A DNA stretch of 64,000 bases from UMGS1052 sp045580005 (GCA_045580005.1 JAZNMZ010000009.1:1-64000), one strand, 5' to 3'. Positions 8,070 through 18,603 are shown, counted from the stretch's first letter. The notes: generated from the sequence alone by a model not told the origin. Numbers and translations: made by a program.

Positions 8070-8564
8070 ATGGTAGATAAAATTGTCAGTTTCTTTTCGT
8101 TTCTGAATAAAGAAGCTCTTATATTTGTGATATCAATGCTTCCCATTGTTGAGCTGAGGGGCGCTATTCCTGTCGGAGCTGCGATGGGCATGGGAATTGT
8201 AGAAACATTTTTGATTTCTGTAATCGGAAATCTTTTACCTGTGCCGTTTATTATTCTGCTCGCAAGACCTCTTTTTACTCTACTCAAAAAGACAAGGCTT
8301 CTTTCCCCTCTTGTTGACAAGATTGAAACCCGCACGATGGCAAAAGCCGACAAGGTAATGAAAAATGCTGCACTAGGTCTTTTTCTGTTTGTTGCAATTC
8401 CGCTGCCCGGCACAGGTGCGTGGACAGGCGCACTGCTTGCGGCTTTGTTGAATATGCGTTTTAAATATGCGCTGCCGTCAATAGTATGTGGAGTTATTGT
8501 TGCAGGAATAATAGTAACACTTGTTTCTTTCGGATTTGCTTCTTTTCTTAACTTTTTAGTATAA
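8070..8564 (+). CDS. Putative small multidrug export protein (COG2426)
   Basis: A 164-residue membrane protein with four or five hydrophobic helices. The segments SMLPIVELRGAIPVGAAMG and IPLPGTGAWTGALLAAL are the two conserved re-entrant-type motifs of the Sm_multidrug_ex (COG2426) family, distantly like DedA. The family name is historical and transport activity is not established. ATG 8070 follows AGAAGG. Its 3' end converges on the DUF1540 gene, with an imperfect hairpin around 8566-8599 that may stop both. Confidence 0.8.
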   Translation: MVDKIVSFFSFLNKEALIFVISMLPIVELRGAIPVGAAMGMGIVETFLISVIGNLLPVPFIILLARPLFTLLKKTRLLSPLVDKIETRTMAKADKVMKNAALGLFLFVAIPLPGTGAWTGALLAALLNMRFKYALPSIVCGVIVAGIIVTLVSFGFASFLNFLV

Positions 8565-8613
8565 AACGGGAACATTTCCCCTAAGGAAAACATCCCCGTA
8601 TCAAAGCTTACTA

Positions 8614-8934
8614 TCAGTCGCGTTCGAATGTTTCGCAGCAGGTTTCAGAACACTTATCGGCATTATGTCCGATTACATTTATACCGTCTGCCGTACATGC
8701 CTTATGATCGTTATAAACGCAGTTTGTAGCGTCACACTCGATTGAGTTGTCACCGGCCACAGAGTTTTCAAATTTACAGCTGTCGCCGCTCTTGTAGCTA
8801 TTCTCATAGCTTTCGCAACATGTGTTGCTGCAATCCTGTGTGTTAGAGCTTCCCTCAATTTTTACATGAGTTTTTGCACAATAACCATCGTTATTGTATG
8901 AGCACTTAATTGCTTCGCAAGTAATTTCAGGCAT
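8614..8934 (-). CDS. Tandem DUF1540 cysteine-rich protein
   Basis: 106 residues containing two copies of a roughly 40-residue Cys-rich unit: ITCEAIKCSYNNDGYC...CSNTCCESY and IECDATNCVYNDHKAC...CSETCCETF. Twelve or more cysteines in a repeating C-x4-C-x6-7-C...C-x3-CC pattern suggest metal binding. DUF1540 proteins are common in spore-forming Clostridia and have no established function. AAAGGAG precedes the ATG. Confidence 0.85.
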   Translation of the reverse strand: MPEITCEAIKCSYNNDGYCAKTHVKIEGSSNTQDCSNTCCESYENSYKSGDSCKFENSVAGDNSIECDATNCVYNDHKACTADGINVIGHNADKCSETCCETFERD

Positions 8935-9035
8935 AATATATCTCCTTTCAGTAAGATATATATATTGTTCCGCATATAAAATTTTATATTCAAAATAATA
9001 ATCAACAGTTTTTAATTTAAAAAGGAGTGAAAATA

Positions 9036-10043
9036 ATGAGCAAGCTCATTACACCAAAAGGCTACAAGTCGCTGCTTGATATAAGAATGACAGAGGTTGC
9101 AATCAAAAAAGTTAAAGATTTTTTTGAAAGAGATCTTGCCATACAGCTTAATCTAACACGAGTTTCGGCTCCCCTTTTTGTAAAATCTTCATCGGGACTC
9201 AACGATACTCTAAACGGTATTGAGCGACCTGTCAGCTTTGATATCAAGGGTGAGCCTGACGAGGTTGAGATTGTACAGTCTCTCGCAAAATGGAAGAGAT
9301 TTGCTCTTAAGCACTACGGATTTGAGCGTGGCGAGGGTCTTTATACAGATATGAATGCTATAAGACGCGACGAAGATACCGACAATCTTCACTCCGTATA
9401 TGTAGACCAGTGGGACTGGGAGGTAACTATCAACAAGGAAGACAGAAATCTCGATACATTGAAATCTTATGTAAAAAAGATTTATTCTTCTCTTCGCCAT
9501 ACCGAAAGATATATTGCCGACGAATATGCTTTTGCTACAAAGTTTCTCCCTGAAAAAATACACTTTGTAACATCACAGGAGCTTGAGGACGAATATCCCT
9601 CCCTTACCACAAAGCAGAGAGAGTATGAAGCTGCTAAAAAGTACGGTGCCGTGTTTATTATGCAGATTGGCGGTAAGCTGCGCTCTGGCGAGATACACGA
9701 CGGACGCGCCCCCGACTACGATGATTGGAAGCTCAACGGAGATATTATTGTTTATTATCCCGTGCTAGATGTCGCGCTTGAGCTTTCGAGCATGGGAATC
9801 CGTGTAGACGAGAATTCTCTGAAAGAGCAGCTTGAAGAAAGAGGCTGCACAGAACGAGCTGAGCTTCCTTTCCAGAAAGCACTCTTAAACGGCGAGCTTC
9901 CCTACACTATCGGCGGAGGCATCGGACAGTCAAGAATGTGTATGTTCTTCCTGCGAAAAGCCCATGTCGGAGAAGTTCAGTCTTCTGTATGGAATGCAGA
10001 AGATATAAAAATTTGCCTTGAGCATGGAATAAATCTTTTATAA
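9036..10043 (+). CDS. asnA: Aspartate-ammonia ligase (asparagine synthetase A)
   Basis: 335 residues, the usual AsnA length. It makes asparagine from aspartate, ammonia and ATP and resembles class II aminoacyl-tRNA synthetases. Family stretches include RVSAPLFVKSSSGLNDTLNG, LHSVYVDQWDWE and the C-terminal GGGIGQSRMCMFFLRK motif. Start ATG 9036 lies 8 bases after AAGGAG; the GTG at 9027 is inside that ribosome site and is rejected. Monocistronic, closed by the terminator after it. Confidence 0.96.
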   Translation: MSKLITPKGYKSLLDIRMTEVAIKKVKDFFERDLAIQLNLTRVSAPLFVKSSSGLNDTLNGIERPVSFDIKGEPDEVEIVQSLAKWKRFALKHYGFERGEGLYTDMNAIRRDEDTDNLHSVYVDQWDWEVTINKEDRNLDTLKSYVKKIYSSLRHTERYIADEYAFATKFLPEKIHFVTSQELEDEYPSLTTKQREYEAAKKYGAVFIMQIGGKLRSGEIHDGRAPDYDDWKLNGDIIVYYPVLDVALELSSMGIRVDENSLKEQLEERGCTERAELPFQKALLNGELPYTIGGGIGQSRMCMFFLRKAHVGEVQSSVWNAEDIKICLEHGINLL

Positions 10044-10049
10044 AACAGC

Positions 10050-10079
10050 AAAACCACCGATTAGTTATCGGTGGTTTTT
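10050..10079. terminator. Bidirectional terminator between asnA and the exonuclease gene
   Basis: An 11-base stem AAAACCACCGA/TCGGTGGTTTT with a 7-base loop, T-run on the plus side and TTTTGCTGTTTT on the minus side. The stop codon of the minus-strand gene lies in the loop. Confidence 0.8.
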
Positions 10080-11005
10080 GTATTGTCGCTATCATCTTTT
10101 TTTGCTCTATGCCGTCTTCTGGGTTTGTTTGACAAATAGAGCTTTTCGAGCTGTGGGGTGATTCTGCATACTGTCTTTGTAACCTTAAAATGATTCTCCG
10201 ACTCTTTTATTATACAAATTTTCGAAAAGAAGGTTCCGTCCTGAGGGCAGCTAAGTACAGCAACATACTGATTGAGACCTTTTCTGCGGTGTTTTTTATC
10301 AATATGTAACTTGCGCTGGCATACAGGACACAAATCGTCATTCGTGGTAGAATAGTCAAGTGCTTCGTTTATGCTGAAAAAGCCGTAATATTTATACTTC
10401 TTTCTGCAGTTTTCTTCAGCCTGCTTCTTTTGCTTTTTGCAATATTCAAGCCCTGAGACCATATCGAGCTTACCGCAGACACAGGCTGTATAATAAGCGT
10501 CGTTTAGAGCATTGTGAAGCTGCTTGTCCTGCGGTATTCCAAAATGCTCACAAGCCGCAGACAGCGCAACCTGCTGATTGGCGCTCATGCACTGCTTGCT
10601 GTATATAAGCTGAAGATTGTACCAGCAAATATCCTCTCTGCCGCAGTTATTTATCTCGATATTCTGATTGAGAATATCTATGTCATCAAAGCCCCATATA
10701 ATAAAAATGGTATCCTCTCCACACCAATCCATAAAGGAATTAAAAACTGAAGAAAAGTTATCTGCAGACTCCAACTCCGATTTTTTTATACCCGTGAGCT
10801 TTTCAACCTTGTAGTGAAGCTTTCTGTAATATGACGGTTTTACGATACTGGTGAAAGTATCTGTTATTTCAAACTTATCATTCAGTTTTACGGCTCCTAT
10901 CTGGATAACCTCGCCCGTAAGAACTCTTCGCGACGAACCGATAAAAACACGCTTACTGTTTTGATATGCCTGGTTCCATTCCATATCAAGAACAATATAA
11001 TTCAT
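10061..11005 (-). CDS. DEDDh 3'-5' exonuclease with zinc-ribbon-like C-terminus
   Basis: 314 residues. Residues 1-180 are a DnaQ/RNase T-type exonuclease: DMEWNQAY supplies the first Asp-Glu pair, IIWGFDDIDIL the second Asp, and LHNALNDAYYTA the His-Asp pair. A C-terminal segment has CPVC and LSCPQDG, like a degenerate zinc ribbon, then a basic tail (RRRHRAKK) suited to nucleic-acid binding. KapD-like proteins are the nearest relatives I can name. Located 56 bases downstream of addA on the same strand, so a DNA-repair role is plausible but unproven. Confidence 0.82.
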   Translation of the reverse strand: MNYIVLDMEWNQAYQNSKRVFIGSSRRVLTGEVIQIGAVKLNDKFEITDTFTSIVKPSYYRKLHYKVEKLTGIKKSELESADNFSSVFNSFMDWCGEDTIFIIWGFDDIDILNQNIEINNCGREDICWYNLQLIYSKQCMSANQQVALSAACEHFGIPQDKQLHNALNDAYYTACVCGKLDMVSGLEYCKKQKKQAEENCRKKYKYYGFFSINEALDYSTTNDDLCPVCQRKLHIDKKHRRKGLNQYVAVLSCPQDGTFFSKICIIKESENHFKVTKTVCRITPQLEKLYLSNKPRRRHRAKKDDSDNTKTTDN

Positions 11006-11061
11006 TTGTGACTTATCACCTCAGTTACATAGTATAACAGAAAAATCAGTGTTTGTCTACC

Positions 11062-14000
11062 CTATTTCAGCCCAATTATTTTATCAAGATTAAATGAGTA
11101 AAGCAAAAGTTCCGAGACACTCTTTCCTGTCATCTGCTCGACAGCGGTTTTATAGTATTTCAGCTGTTCTGAATGATTCTCAATAAAAGAATTAATATTT
11201 TTGATTTTGTCTGTCTTAAAATCAACAACAGTAAAGCTGCCGTCGGTATTTTCAAAAAAGAGGTCAATTACACCCTGCAACAGTACGAAATCATCTTTAT
11301 CCTGTTCACTAAACGACTGGCCGCTTAAAACCTCAGAAAAACCGAGCTTGAGAGCGAAGCGTCTTTCCCTGTAAACATTCTTGGAAAGATTAATTCTTTT
11401 ATACAGCTCACTGTCAAAAAACTTCTTCAGACTTTCGTAGTCAAGCAATTCATACTGCTCGCCTGTAATAAAACCTTTTTCCAGAAGTCTTTTTGCTTCG
11501 GCATACACATCAGACAAAGCGTTCTTGAATTCCGCAAACTGCATAAAAAGGTGCATTGCAATACCTTTTTTTGCAGCAGTTTTCTCATATTCTTCATCTG
11601 CAAAAGCCGGCTTTTGGAAATGTTTTTTACCGTGTGATAAACGCTCTGTACCGTCCTCATCCACAAGCCCGTATTTGAGGCTTGATACGGTTATCTTTGA
11701 CGGAATGGCAGATACCTCTCTATCAGACGAAGTTATTGAAAGCTTTTCTTTCAAAGCTTTTTTATACATGACCACTTTATCGGCAGAAAGAACGGGAGAG
11801 CTGCTGTCATGAGCATTTGATATATTAGCAAAAGAGCTGCCCGCAAGAACATGGCTAACCGTTACCATCGGTAGATTTTTAACACCCACAACACACGGAT
11901 AAATATAATCACATAAAGCTCCTGCCTCAGAGGCTCCGCAATCAGTTCTTAGGCTGAGTCTCAGCGCTTTTGAACGCTGTGACTCTGTAGGCTCTTTCAT
12001 AGTCATTATAAGCCTGTCGCGAGCTCTTGTCATGCCTACATATAAAATTCTCTTTTCTTCCTCGCGTGCAAGTCTTTTTTCGCTAATTCTCACAGCACTT
12101 CTGAAAGGAGTGTCGTATGTCACAAGACCTGTCGAGCTGTCGCAAGAATCAAATCCCTCAAGGTCCTTGAGCTTGAATGCAATTCCCAAGCTGTCACTCA
12201 CAAGAATGTTCTTTTTTTCGTCGTTTGTGCTGAATTTATGTGAGAGTCCCGCAATTATGCATATAGGAAACTCCAGACCTTTTGAGCGATGTATGCTCAT
12301 AATTCTTACAGACCCCGTCTCTCCTGAACTTTTAGCTGAGCTCACACTGTTGGGATCAGACATTTTATCATTCAGAAAATCGATAAAAGCAGAAAGTCCC
12401 CTGAAAGACGAGTGTTCAAACTGTCGTGCCAGATCATAGAGAATCATAAGGTTTTCTCTTCTCAAAGCTGACAGCTCCGAATAGCTGTTAAATGAGCTTC
12501 CTGACACAGTATTGATAATATGCAGCCTTGAATATATTTCAAGCAACAAACGGTCAGAAGGCATACCAATTGCAGTCTTGCGCAGGTCGTTTATGGTCTT
12601 TACAAACCTTTTGCATTTTTCTATGAGTTGACCGTCTTCGATTGAAGAATCAGCAATATCGTTTACCGACTGCCACATATTGCGGTCAGAATATGTAATT
12701 TTTTTATTGAGTCTGCGAAGATTTACAAGGTCGTCGTCTGAAAAAGCAAATATCTCTGAGCGCATCGCACCTGTAAGATAAATATCTCTGAAAGGATTGT
12801 CGATACTGTTCAGTATACAAAGCATCAGCAGAATTTCGGAATTTTCAAAGAAATTTTCTGTCAACTCTGAGTATGTCGGTATTCCGCATAGTTCAAAATA
12901 TCTTGCATACTTTTCTGCAACGCCCTTTGGGCTTCTTAGGAGCACAGCAACATCACCAAAGCCGTATTGCTTTCCATCACTGTTAAGTACCTCGGGATTG
13001 TTAACCATCTGGAGTATTTTTTCGGCAACAACTACAATCTCGTCTTCGTAATACTCGTTTTCTTCATTCTGCTGACTTTCAAACAAAATAAGCTCACAAG
13101 GGGCTGTCACCTGCTGAACCTCTTTTTTTGAATAGACAAGCTCTTCATCTTTTGAGTATGTATCTGACATAATCTTTTTGAAAATATAGTTTGTAAATTC
13201 AACTACATTCTTAGAACACCTGAAATTGTTGGAAAGATATTCTTTATGGGCACCGTTATCGTCTGACAAGTCTTCCGACAATTTTGAAAAACAGTTAAGA
13301 TACCCTGTGAAAAGGTCAGGTCTCGCTCCTCTGAATCGGTATATGCTCTGCTTCACATCACCTACCATAAATCGGTTGCTCTCAACCCCATCATGATATC
13401 GGCATATCGAACGGAAGATTATATCCTGTATCGGATTTATGTCCTGGTATTCGTCTATATATATTTCTTTAAACTTTTCCGCATATTCAAGTGCAATATC
13501 AGAGCGTACAATATCGCCGGTGTCACTTTCTGTTTCTTTAACAAAGAGCTTATAGGTAAGTCTTTCTGCATCAGAAAAGTCTATGATGCCTCTAGTGTTC
13601 TTTTCATGATTATAAGCAGTGTCAATCTCTTTCAAGATTGATATAATCTCGTCGATAACTCGAGAGCAGTCTTTTGACGCATTTTTAATTTGCTCCTGGT
13701 GGCAGCAAAAACCGCCGTCAACTATCGAAAATATCTTTTTGAAGCTATCATCACGAACACCGGTTATTCTTGCCTTGTATTCTTCGTCGACATCTTTTAC
13801 AGCCTTCAGAGGAGTTTTTTTGAGTTTTGACAGCGAATCATAAAGCGCATCGTAGCACGCCTTGTCGGCGCAAGCAAGTAAAAGCTTGAGGTTGTCAATA
13901 TCTTTTTCATACGATTCGCAATACTTTGAGATTTGGTCATCGTTCCTGATTTTTATAATAACCTCGTCTATACTGACTATAGCCTTTTTTATTTCAGAAC

Positions 14001-14661
14001 AAAGCTCGCTCTTCAAAAGTTTTCCGTATTCCGTAGTCAAAAAATCATCGCAAACAGCAATCTCGTCGTATCTGCTTTTTGCTTTTTCAAGCCAGAAAAA
14101 AGGCTCCGGAAAATTCATAATTTTTGTGTAAAGCTCAGACAATGTTTCAATAAGACTTTCATCGCTTTTACTGCCCGAGAAAAGTTCAACAACATTATAA
14201 AACATTCTGCTGCCGTCTGAATTATATTTATTCTCGATAACACTGTCGATTACCTGCAATTTCAGAAGCTTTGCCTCAGATTCATCGGCAATTCTGAGTT
14301 TTGGGGCGAGTCCAAGTGCCTGAAAATGCTTTTTTACAACAGAATAGCAAAAGGAGTTTATTGTCGAAATATTCGCATTCCTCAGCTTTGCGAGCTGTCG
14401 GACAGCTTTTTTGTTGTACAGATCGTTTGAAACACACTCAATAAGAGCTTTTTCTATTTTTTCAGACAGCTCTTTGGCTGCAGCATTAGTGAATGTAACG
14501 ACCAGAAAATCGTCTATTTCGGCTGAGTCATTCTTATCAGAAATCCTTGTAATGATACGCTTTGTCAGAGTTGAAGTCTTTCCGCTGCCTGCACCTGCAG
14601 ACACAAGGAGTGTACCGCTTCTGTCGTAGACAGCATTCTTTTGCTGAAGCGTCATTTCCAT
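11062..14661 (-). CDS. addA: AddA, helicase-nuclease subunit A
   Basis: 1199 residues, family length. A UvrD-type helicase with a RecB-type nuclease, the Gram-positive counterpart of RecBCD that resects double-strand breaks. Walker A is AGAGSGKTS (22-30), the Walker B region is IDEYQDINPIQ, IMSIHRSKGLEFP and RILYVGMTRARDRL are helicase motifs V-VI, and the C-terminal GVIDLFFENTDGSFTVVDFKTDK carries the nuclease Asp...Asp-Phe-Lys-Thr-Asp. It starts two bases after the addB stop, so translation is coupled. Confidence 0.96.
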   Translation of the reverse strand: MEMTLQQKNAVYDRSGTLLVSAGAGSGKTSTLTKRIITRISDKNDSAEIDDFLVVTFTNAAAKELSEKIEKALIECVSNDLYNKKAVRQLAKLRNANISTINSFCYSVVKKHFQALGLAPKLRIADESEAKLLKLQVIDSVIENKYNSDGSRMFYNVVELFSGSKSDESLIETLSELYTKIMNFPEPFFWLEKAKSRYDEIAVCDDFLTTEYGKLLKSELCSEIKKAIVSIDEVIIKIRNDDQISKYCESYEKDIDNLKLLLACADKACYDALYDSLSKLKKTPLKAVKDVDEEYKARITGVRDDSFKKIFSIVDGGFCCHQEQIKNASKDCSRVIDEIISILKEIDTAYNHEKNTRGIIDFSDAERLTYKLFVKETESDTGDIVRSDIALEYAEKFKEIYIDEYQDINPIQDIIFRSICRYHDGVESNRFMVGDVKQSIYRFRGARPDLFTGYLNCFSKLSEDLSDDNGAHKEYLSNNFRCSKNVVEFTNYIFKKIMSDTYSKDEELVYSKKEVQQVTAPCELILFESQQNEENEYYEDEIVVVAEKILQMVNNPEVLNSDGKQYGFGDVAVLLRSPKGVAEKYARYFELCGIPTYSELTENFFENSEILLMLCILNSIDNPFRDIYLTGAMRSEIFAFSDDDLVNLRRLNKKITYSDRNMWQSVNDIADSSIEDGQLIEKCKRFVKTINDLRKTAIGMPSDRLLLEIYSRLHIINTVSGSSFNSYSELSALRRENLMILYDLARQFEHSSFRGLSAFIDFLNDKMSDPNSVSSAKSSGETGSVRIMSIHRSKGLEFPICIIAGLSHKFSTNDEKKNILVSDSLGIAFKLKDLEGFDSCDSSTGLVTYDTPFRSAVRISEKRLAREEEKRILYVGMTRARDRLIMTMKEPTESQRSKALRLSLRTDCGASEAGALCDYIYPCVVGVKNLPMVTVSHVLAGSSFANISNAHDSSSPVLSADKVVMYKKALKEKLSITSSDREVSAIPSKITVSSLKYGLVDEDGTERLSHGKKHFQKPAFADEEYEKTAAKKGIAMHLFMQFAEFKNALSDVYAEAKRLLEKGFITGEQYELLDYESLKKFFDSELYKRINLSKNVYRERRFALKLGFSEVLSGQSFSEQDKDDFVLLQGVIDLFFENTDGSFTVVDFKTDKIKNINSFIENHSEQLKYYKTAVEQMTGKSVSELLLYSFNLDKIIGLK

Positions 14662-14663
14662 AA

Positions 14664-17600
14664 TTATTCTTCAACCTCCTGTAATGTATATCTTATGTTG
14701 GGGTTCTTCCTGTCGAGTCTGCATATAGGCATATAATCACAGCTTGAGCAGGAACTGATCTCGCAGCTGTATGGGTTTGTTTGTACATTTCCCTGCTGCA
14801 TAGAATACGCGAGCTTACTTGAAACCAAGGCAGCCTTTTTCAAAAGCTTCCCAAGCTCCTCAAGCGCGACAACATTTGAGTATTTTGACAAAGCTCCACT
14901 CTTTATAATCTTGGCAGGAATAAACCTTCCTTCAATTCCCCTTTCCATGGCGTTCAGAATGTCCATATCGTCAACAAGTATTCCGTTTCCTTTAAAAGAG
15001 TCTAGCAGTCCCTTATTTCCTACTTTCTCTGTACTGTCTCCAAGTTTTGCAGAAATACTGGGCCGTTTGACAGGTATATACAGAACACCTGCCGGCACTA
15101 TGTTGTCGCCGTAACGCTTAGTTTCACTGTATTGCATACAGAAAAGATAAAGCAGCATCTGCAGATTAAAACCATATGCAACATCATTTGCATTGAATTT
15201 CTTATAACCCGTCTTATAGTCAACAATGCGAAGATATGTCTTACCGTCTTTTTTGAATATATCGGCTCTGTCAACCTGCCCTACAATATTGAGTATGCCT
15301 GTCACATTTCCATCAGGATCGCAGATGTCGATAGGATGCGTTTTTACTGTGTCTTCGGTAAAGCCGATAGTAACCTCATAATCGACAGGTAAAAAATCGC
15401 ATACAAGCATTTCATCAACTAGATTTTCTGCCATTGCGACAAGGATCACGCCAAGACGCTTATAAAGATACTGAAAGCGCTTGGTGATGCCGTTTTGCTT
15501 GCCTTTTGAATGCGTAATGCTTTCAAGGTGAATATCTAAAAGCTCAAGTATACGCTCACCGGCCTTTTCTTTTGAAAGGAGTTTCCCCTCAACCTTGCTC
15601 TTGGCAAGCTCTTTAACAAAAAGCTCAAGAACCTTGTGGGAAACAAGTCCAGTCTGGGCACTGTTAAGCTGCGCCCGCACCTCGGGGTACACGCCGAGAA
15701 GATATCTGTTAAAATAATTAAACCTGCATCTGCTATATGTATCAAAGCGTGACGGACTCGAATTTATAACACCGCCAAAAAGCTTGCGTGTCACATCCTG
15801 AGAAAGTTTGCCTTGTGCATACAAGGCGGAATTTGCAGACTCGATAGCTTTTTTTGTTTCACTGTCCTCACAAAGGCACTCTAAAGACGCAGCAACAAAT
15901 TCGGGATCATCATAGTCATACATATCATCTATAAGAGCCTTCTTTGTTGTAACATTATCACAAAGCTCTGCAAAGGGATAGCTTTTCTCACAAAGTCCAC
16001 CGAGAATGCCGGAAACAGTAAGACACAAGGGTGAAATTCTCAGATTGGTACCAGAAATATCTTTTTGTGAATATGTAAGATAAAGTCCACATGACGGCTC
16101 ACAGAAAATGTTATACGCAAGGAAAAATTCGTCATAAATTTCTTCCTCGCCATGTGGGGCAAGCTGTACGCCTGCTTTTTGCAAAAGAGCTCTTTCTGAC
16201 TGGGAGAAAATGCTGTCACCCGTAGATTTTGCAGGAAAATACTCATTATTACATCCCAGCACTATCATATATTTTACATCGAAACCGCGCATAAGATCGG
16301 CAGATCCGAGATGGACACAGTCTACAGTGTCAGGTAACTTTGCAATACTGTACTGAGAAATGGTCATCTTAAATAGTTCTGCAAATTTGTTTGCAGACAA
16401 CTTACAGTCGCAGAAAACCCGTGTAAGCTCTTCAAGGGCTTTTACAGTAAGATTCCATGTGGAAACCATATCCTCGTCATCCTGTTGCGTGCAAGCGTTG
16501 CTGTCGCACATCAGAGCGTATACAGCGAGAGCCATATCCTTTTCGGTTTCTGCCGCTTTTATATCTTCGCTGAACTTTATAAGACAGTCGAGCGACCTTG
16601 CCTTTATGTCGTTGATTACCTCCAGGCGCAGCTCGTCTTCTTTTGTGTATTCTTCAGAGTAACCCTGAGGATTCATGTACCATTCTGAGCAGAACTCGCT
16701 TTTGCCGGTTATATTCCAGGTCCTAATATAATTCTCGACAAGATTACACTCATCGGTAGTAATGCCTGTAATACCGGTCTTTATAAATCTGAGGAAATAC
16801 TTCATATTCCATGAGGAAATAAAGTCAAATGCAGTTGTTATGTACGAAATAACAGGTTTTGTAAGCAAATCCTCTCTGTGGGAAAAATTATAAGGAATAT
16901 TTGCTTTATCAAGATAAAGGTCAATAATGCCGGAAAAAGATCCGATATCTCTTGCACATATTGCAATGTCACGGAAGCGAGCTTTCTTTTCACTGATAAG
17001 CTTTGTGATAATTGCGCTTGCTGCTTTTGCTTCAAAGGTCTGGTTCTTGCATGAAATAATGCTGACATCCGAGCTTTCTTTTTTATTCTCGTCTTTTTGT
17101 GAAAATAGGCAGCTTTCTGTAGAAAAGCCCTTTTCGATTATAGAAATTTCATTTTCGGATAAAGGACTTTTAAGCTCCGTATCAATAATTTCAACATTCA
17201 AAACATCTGCAATTCTCTTTATCTCAAAAGCGGCATTTGTGGCTCTTGCAAATATCGGATCCTGAGAGTACTTTGCGCTCGCAAATGTAATAAATGTGTT
17301 ATCAGACTGTCTGATAATTCTTTTTAAGACATTAAGTTCCTGCGGTGTAAAGCCGTAAAAAGCGTCAAGAACGACATCTGATCCGCCAAAGAAATCATAA
17401 CCGTCAAGAGAGAAAGCAAGTCTATCGAGCTCCTCGCCGTCTGTACCGTATGTAGACTTGAGCACAGAGCGGTATGCTGCGCCAATAAGCGAAATGTCTT
17501 TTAGCTTGTGTGACAAAATAGTGTTGCTTTTTTCAATATCAGGGAGAATCTTGTCAAGCTGTTCGTGCGAAACATTATACATCGAAAGCTCTTCTACAGC

Positions 17601-17963
17601 GCTAAGTGCGCTTGCTGCAAACTCGGGAGTGGATGCCGAGTTCTTATACTCAGAAAGAATGTCAGAAAGCTGCATAAGAGCTTTTGACATACAAAGCAAC
17701 TTTCCAGCTTCGTCAAAATAAGTCTGCGAAATTCCGCCTGCTTCACGGAAAACACGGTTGCAAAGACGGGTAAAACCCAAAACTTCAATATACAAATTGG
17801 ATGTGTTTCCAAAATCACGAACAATTCTGCGTTCCATAGAAAGAGAATACTGCTCGGGGACAATTAGAAAAGTCTTCTTGCCCTGCTTGATATTTTTCTC
17901 AAGAACGCCGAAAACATATTCTGTTTTTCCATATTTTTTTCTTCCGAAAATTCTGTGAAGCAT
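14664..17963 (-). CDS. addB: AddB, helicase-nuclease subunit B
   Basis: 1099 residues. AddB is the inactivated-helicase, nuclease-active partner that recognises Chi. The N-terminal P-loop GRKKYGKT (7-14) fits. The C-terminal nuclease has GQVDRADIF...RIVDYKTGYKKF, and the Fe-S staple is formed by a cysteine near the middle (SRCRFNYF) plus SCEISSCSSCDYMPICR at the end. It lies 16 bases after spoIIR and is followed directly by addA. Confidence 0.95.
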   Translation of the reverse strand: MLHRIFGRKKYGKTEYVFGVLEKNIKQGKKTFLIVPEQYSLSMERRIVRDFGNTSNLYIEVLGFTRLCNRVFREAGGISQTYFDEAGKLLCMSKALMQLSDILSEYKNSASTPEFAASALSAVEELSMYNVSHEQLDKILPDIEKSNTILSHKLKDISLIGAAYRSVLKSTYGTDGEELDRLAFSLDGYDFFGGSDVVLDAFYGFTPQELNVLKRIIRQSDNTFITFASAKYSQDPIFARATNAAFEIKRIADVLNVEIIDTELKSPLSENEISIIEKGFSTESCLFSQKDENKKESSDVSIISCKNQTFEAKAASAIITKLISEKKARFRDIAICARDIGSFSGIIDLYLDKANIPYNFSHREDLLTKPVISYITTAFDFISSWNMKYFLRFIKTGITGITTDECNLVENYIRTWNITGKSEFCSEWYMNPQGYSEEYTKEDELRLEVINDIKARSLDCLIKFSEDIKAAETEKDMALAVYALMCDSNACTQQDDEDMVSTWNLTVKALEELTRVFCDCKLSANKFAELFKMTISQYSIAKLPDTVDCVHLGSADLMRGFDVKYMIVLGCNNEYFPAKSTGDSIFSQSERALLQKAGVQLAPHGEEEIYDEFFLAYNIFCEPSCGLYLTYSQKDISGTNLRISPLCLTVSGILGGLCEKSYPFAELCDNVTTKKALIDDMYDYDDPEFVAASLECLCEDSETKKAIESANSALYAQGKLSQDVTRKLFGGVINSSPSRFDTYSRCRFNYFNRYLLGVYPEVRAQLNSAQTGLVSHKVLELFVKELAKSKVEGKLLSKEKAGERILELLDIHLESITHSKGKQNGITKRFQYLYKRLGVILVAMAENLVDEMLVCDFLPVDYEVTIGFTEDTVKTHPIDICDPDGNVTGILNIVGQVDRADIFKKDGKTYLRIVDYKTGYKKFNANDVAYGFNLQMLLYLFCMQYSETKRYGDNIVPAGVLYIPVKRPSISAKLGDSTEKVGNKGLLDSFKGNGILVDDMDILNAMERGIEGRFIPAKIIKSGALSKYSNVVALEELGKLLKKAALVSSKLAYSMQQGNVQTNPYSCEISSCSSCDYMPICRLDRKNPNIRYTLQEVEE

Positions 17964-17979
17964 TGTGTTCTCCTTAGGT

Positions 17980-18603
17980 TTATACTATTTTTTGAAAAAG
18001 TTCAAGCAAAAAGAATTTAACTTTAACGCTACCTTCATCGTCAGTTATATAACTGCATACCTCATCAGACACACCCGCAGACTTCATACGCTGTGAAAAT
18101 TCCTGTGCCGGGCTTGTACATATTGCAGGATACAGCACGCACCACCAATTTTTACCGTCAGCCTTTCCGAGTGTAATTTTAAGAGAACTGTACTCTCCCG
18201 ACGGGAATGTATAAGCGCCGTAGTTTCTCACAGGATAGTGCTCTTTTTCAAAGCTCACAGCAATGTCATACTCGTATCCGAGCTCCTGTGATTTCAGCCT
18301 TACAAAATCAGTGATATGCTGAAGATTTTCTTCTATAACACGCGACGCGCTCTTGCAGTTTTCTGCCTGCGAGGTGATAGACTGAATATGCATAAGCACC
18401 GCGTCTTTAATCTCAAGCTTTGCGTTCTGGTCATATTCACTGTCGGAATTGGCAAGAACATGAAGCCTTATCACATTACCATAAAGACTGTTGTCAAACG
18501 CTTTCTGCATATATAGAGCATAGCATGATACTGTCAACACAAGCGCAACTGTTACGCTTATAAGCAAACAAATAATTAATCTTATTGTGTTTTTTCTCGA
18601 CAT
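17980..18603 (-). CDS. spoIIR: Stage II sporulation protein R
   Basis: 207 residues with an N-terminal membrane or signal helix (about 8-32) and the SpoIIR signature YGNVIRLHVLANSDSEYDQ followed by KLEIKDAVL. SpoIIR is made in the forespore, is secreted into the intermembrane space and triggers SpoIIGA to activate sigma-E in the mother cell. Start 18603 chosen because GAGGTGGAG lies just before it; the ATG four codons upstream is part of that ribosome site. Good evidence that the organism makes endospores. It heads a spoIIR-addB-addA run. Confidence 0.93.
   Translation of the reverse strand: MSRKNTIRLIICLLISVTVALVLTVSCYALYMQKAFDNSLYGNVIRLHVLANSDSEYDQNAKLEIKDAVLMHIQSITSQAENCKSASRVIEENLQHITDFVRLKSQELGYEYDIAVSFEKEHYPVRNYGAYTFPSGEYSSLKITLGKADGKNWWCVLYPAICTSPAQEFSQRMKSAGVSDEVCSYITDDEGSVKVKFFLLELFQKIV

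Noticed and set aside
7862..8593. A 243-codon minus-strand frame opposite the MATE end and COG2426 gene
   Set aside because: Shadow of two well-supported membrane proteins; no ribosome site and it crosses their intergenic promoter.
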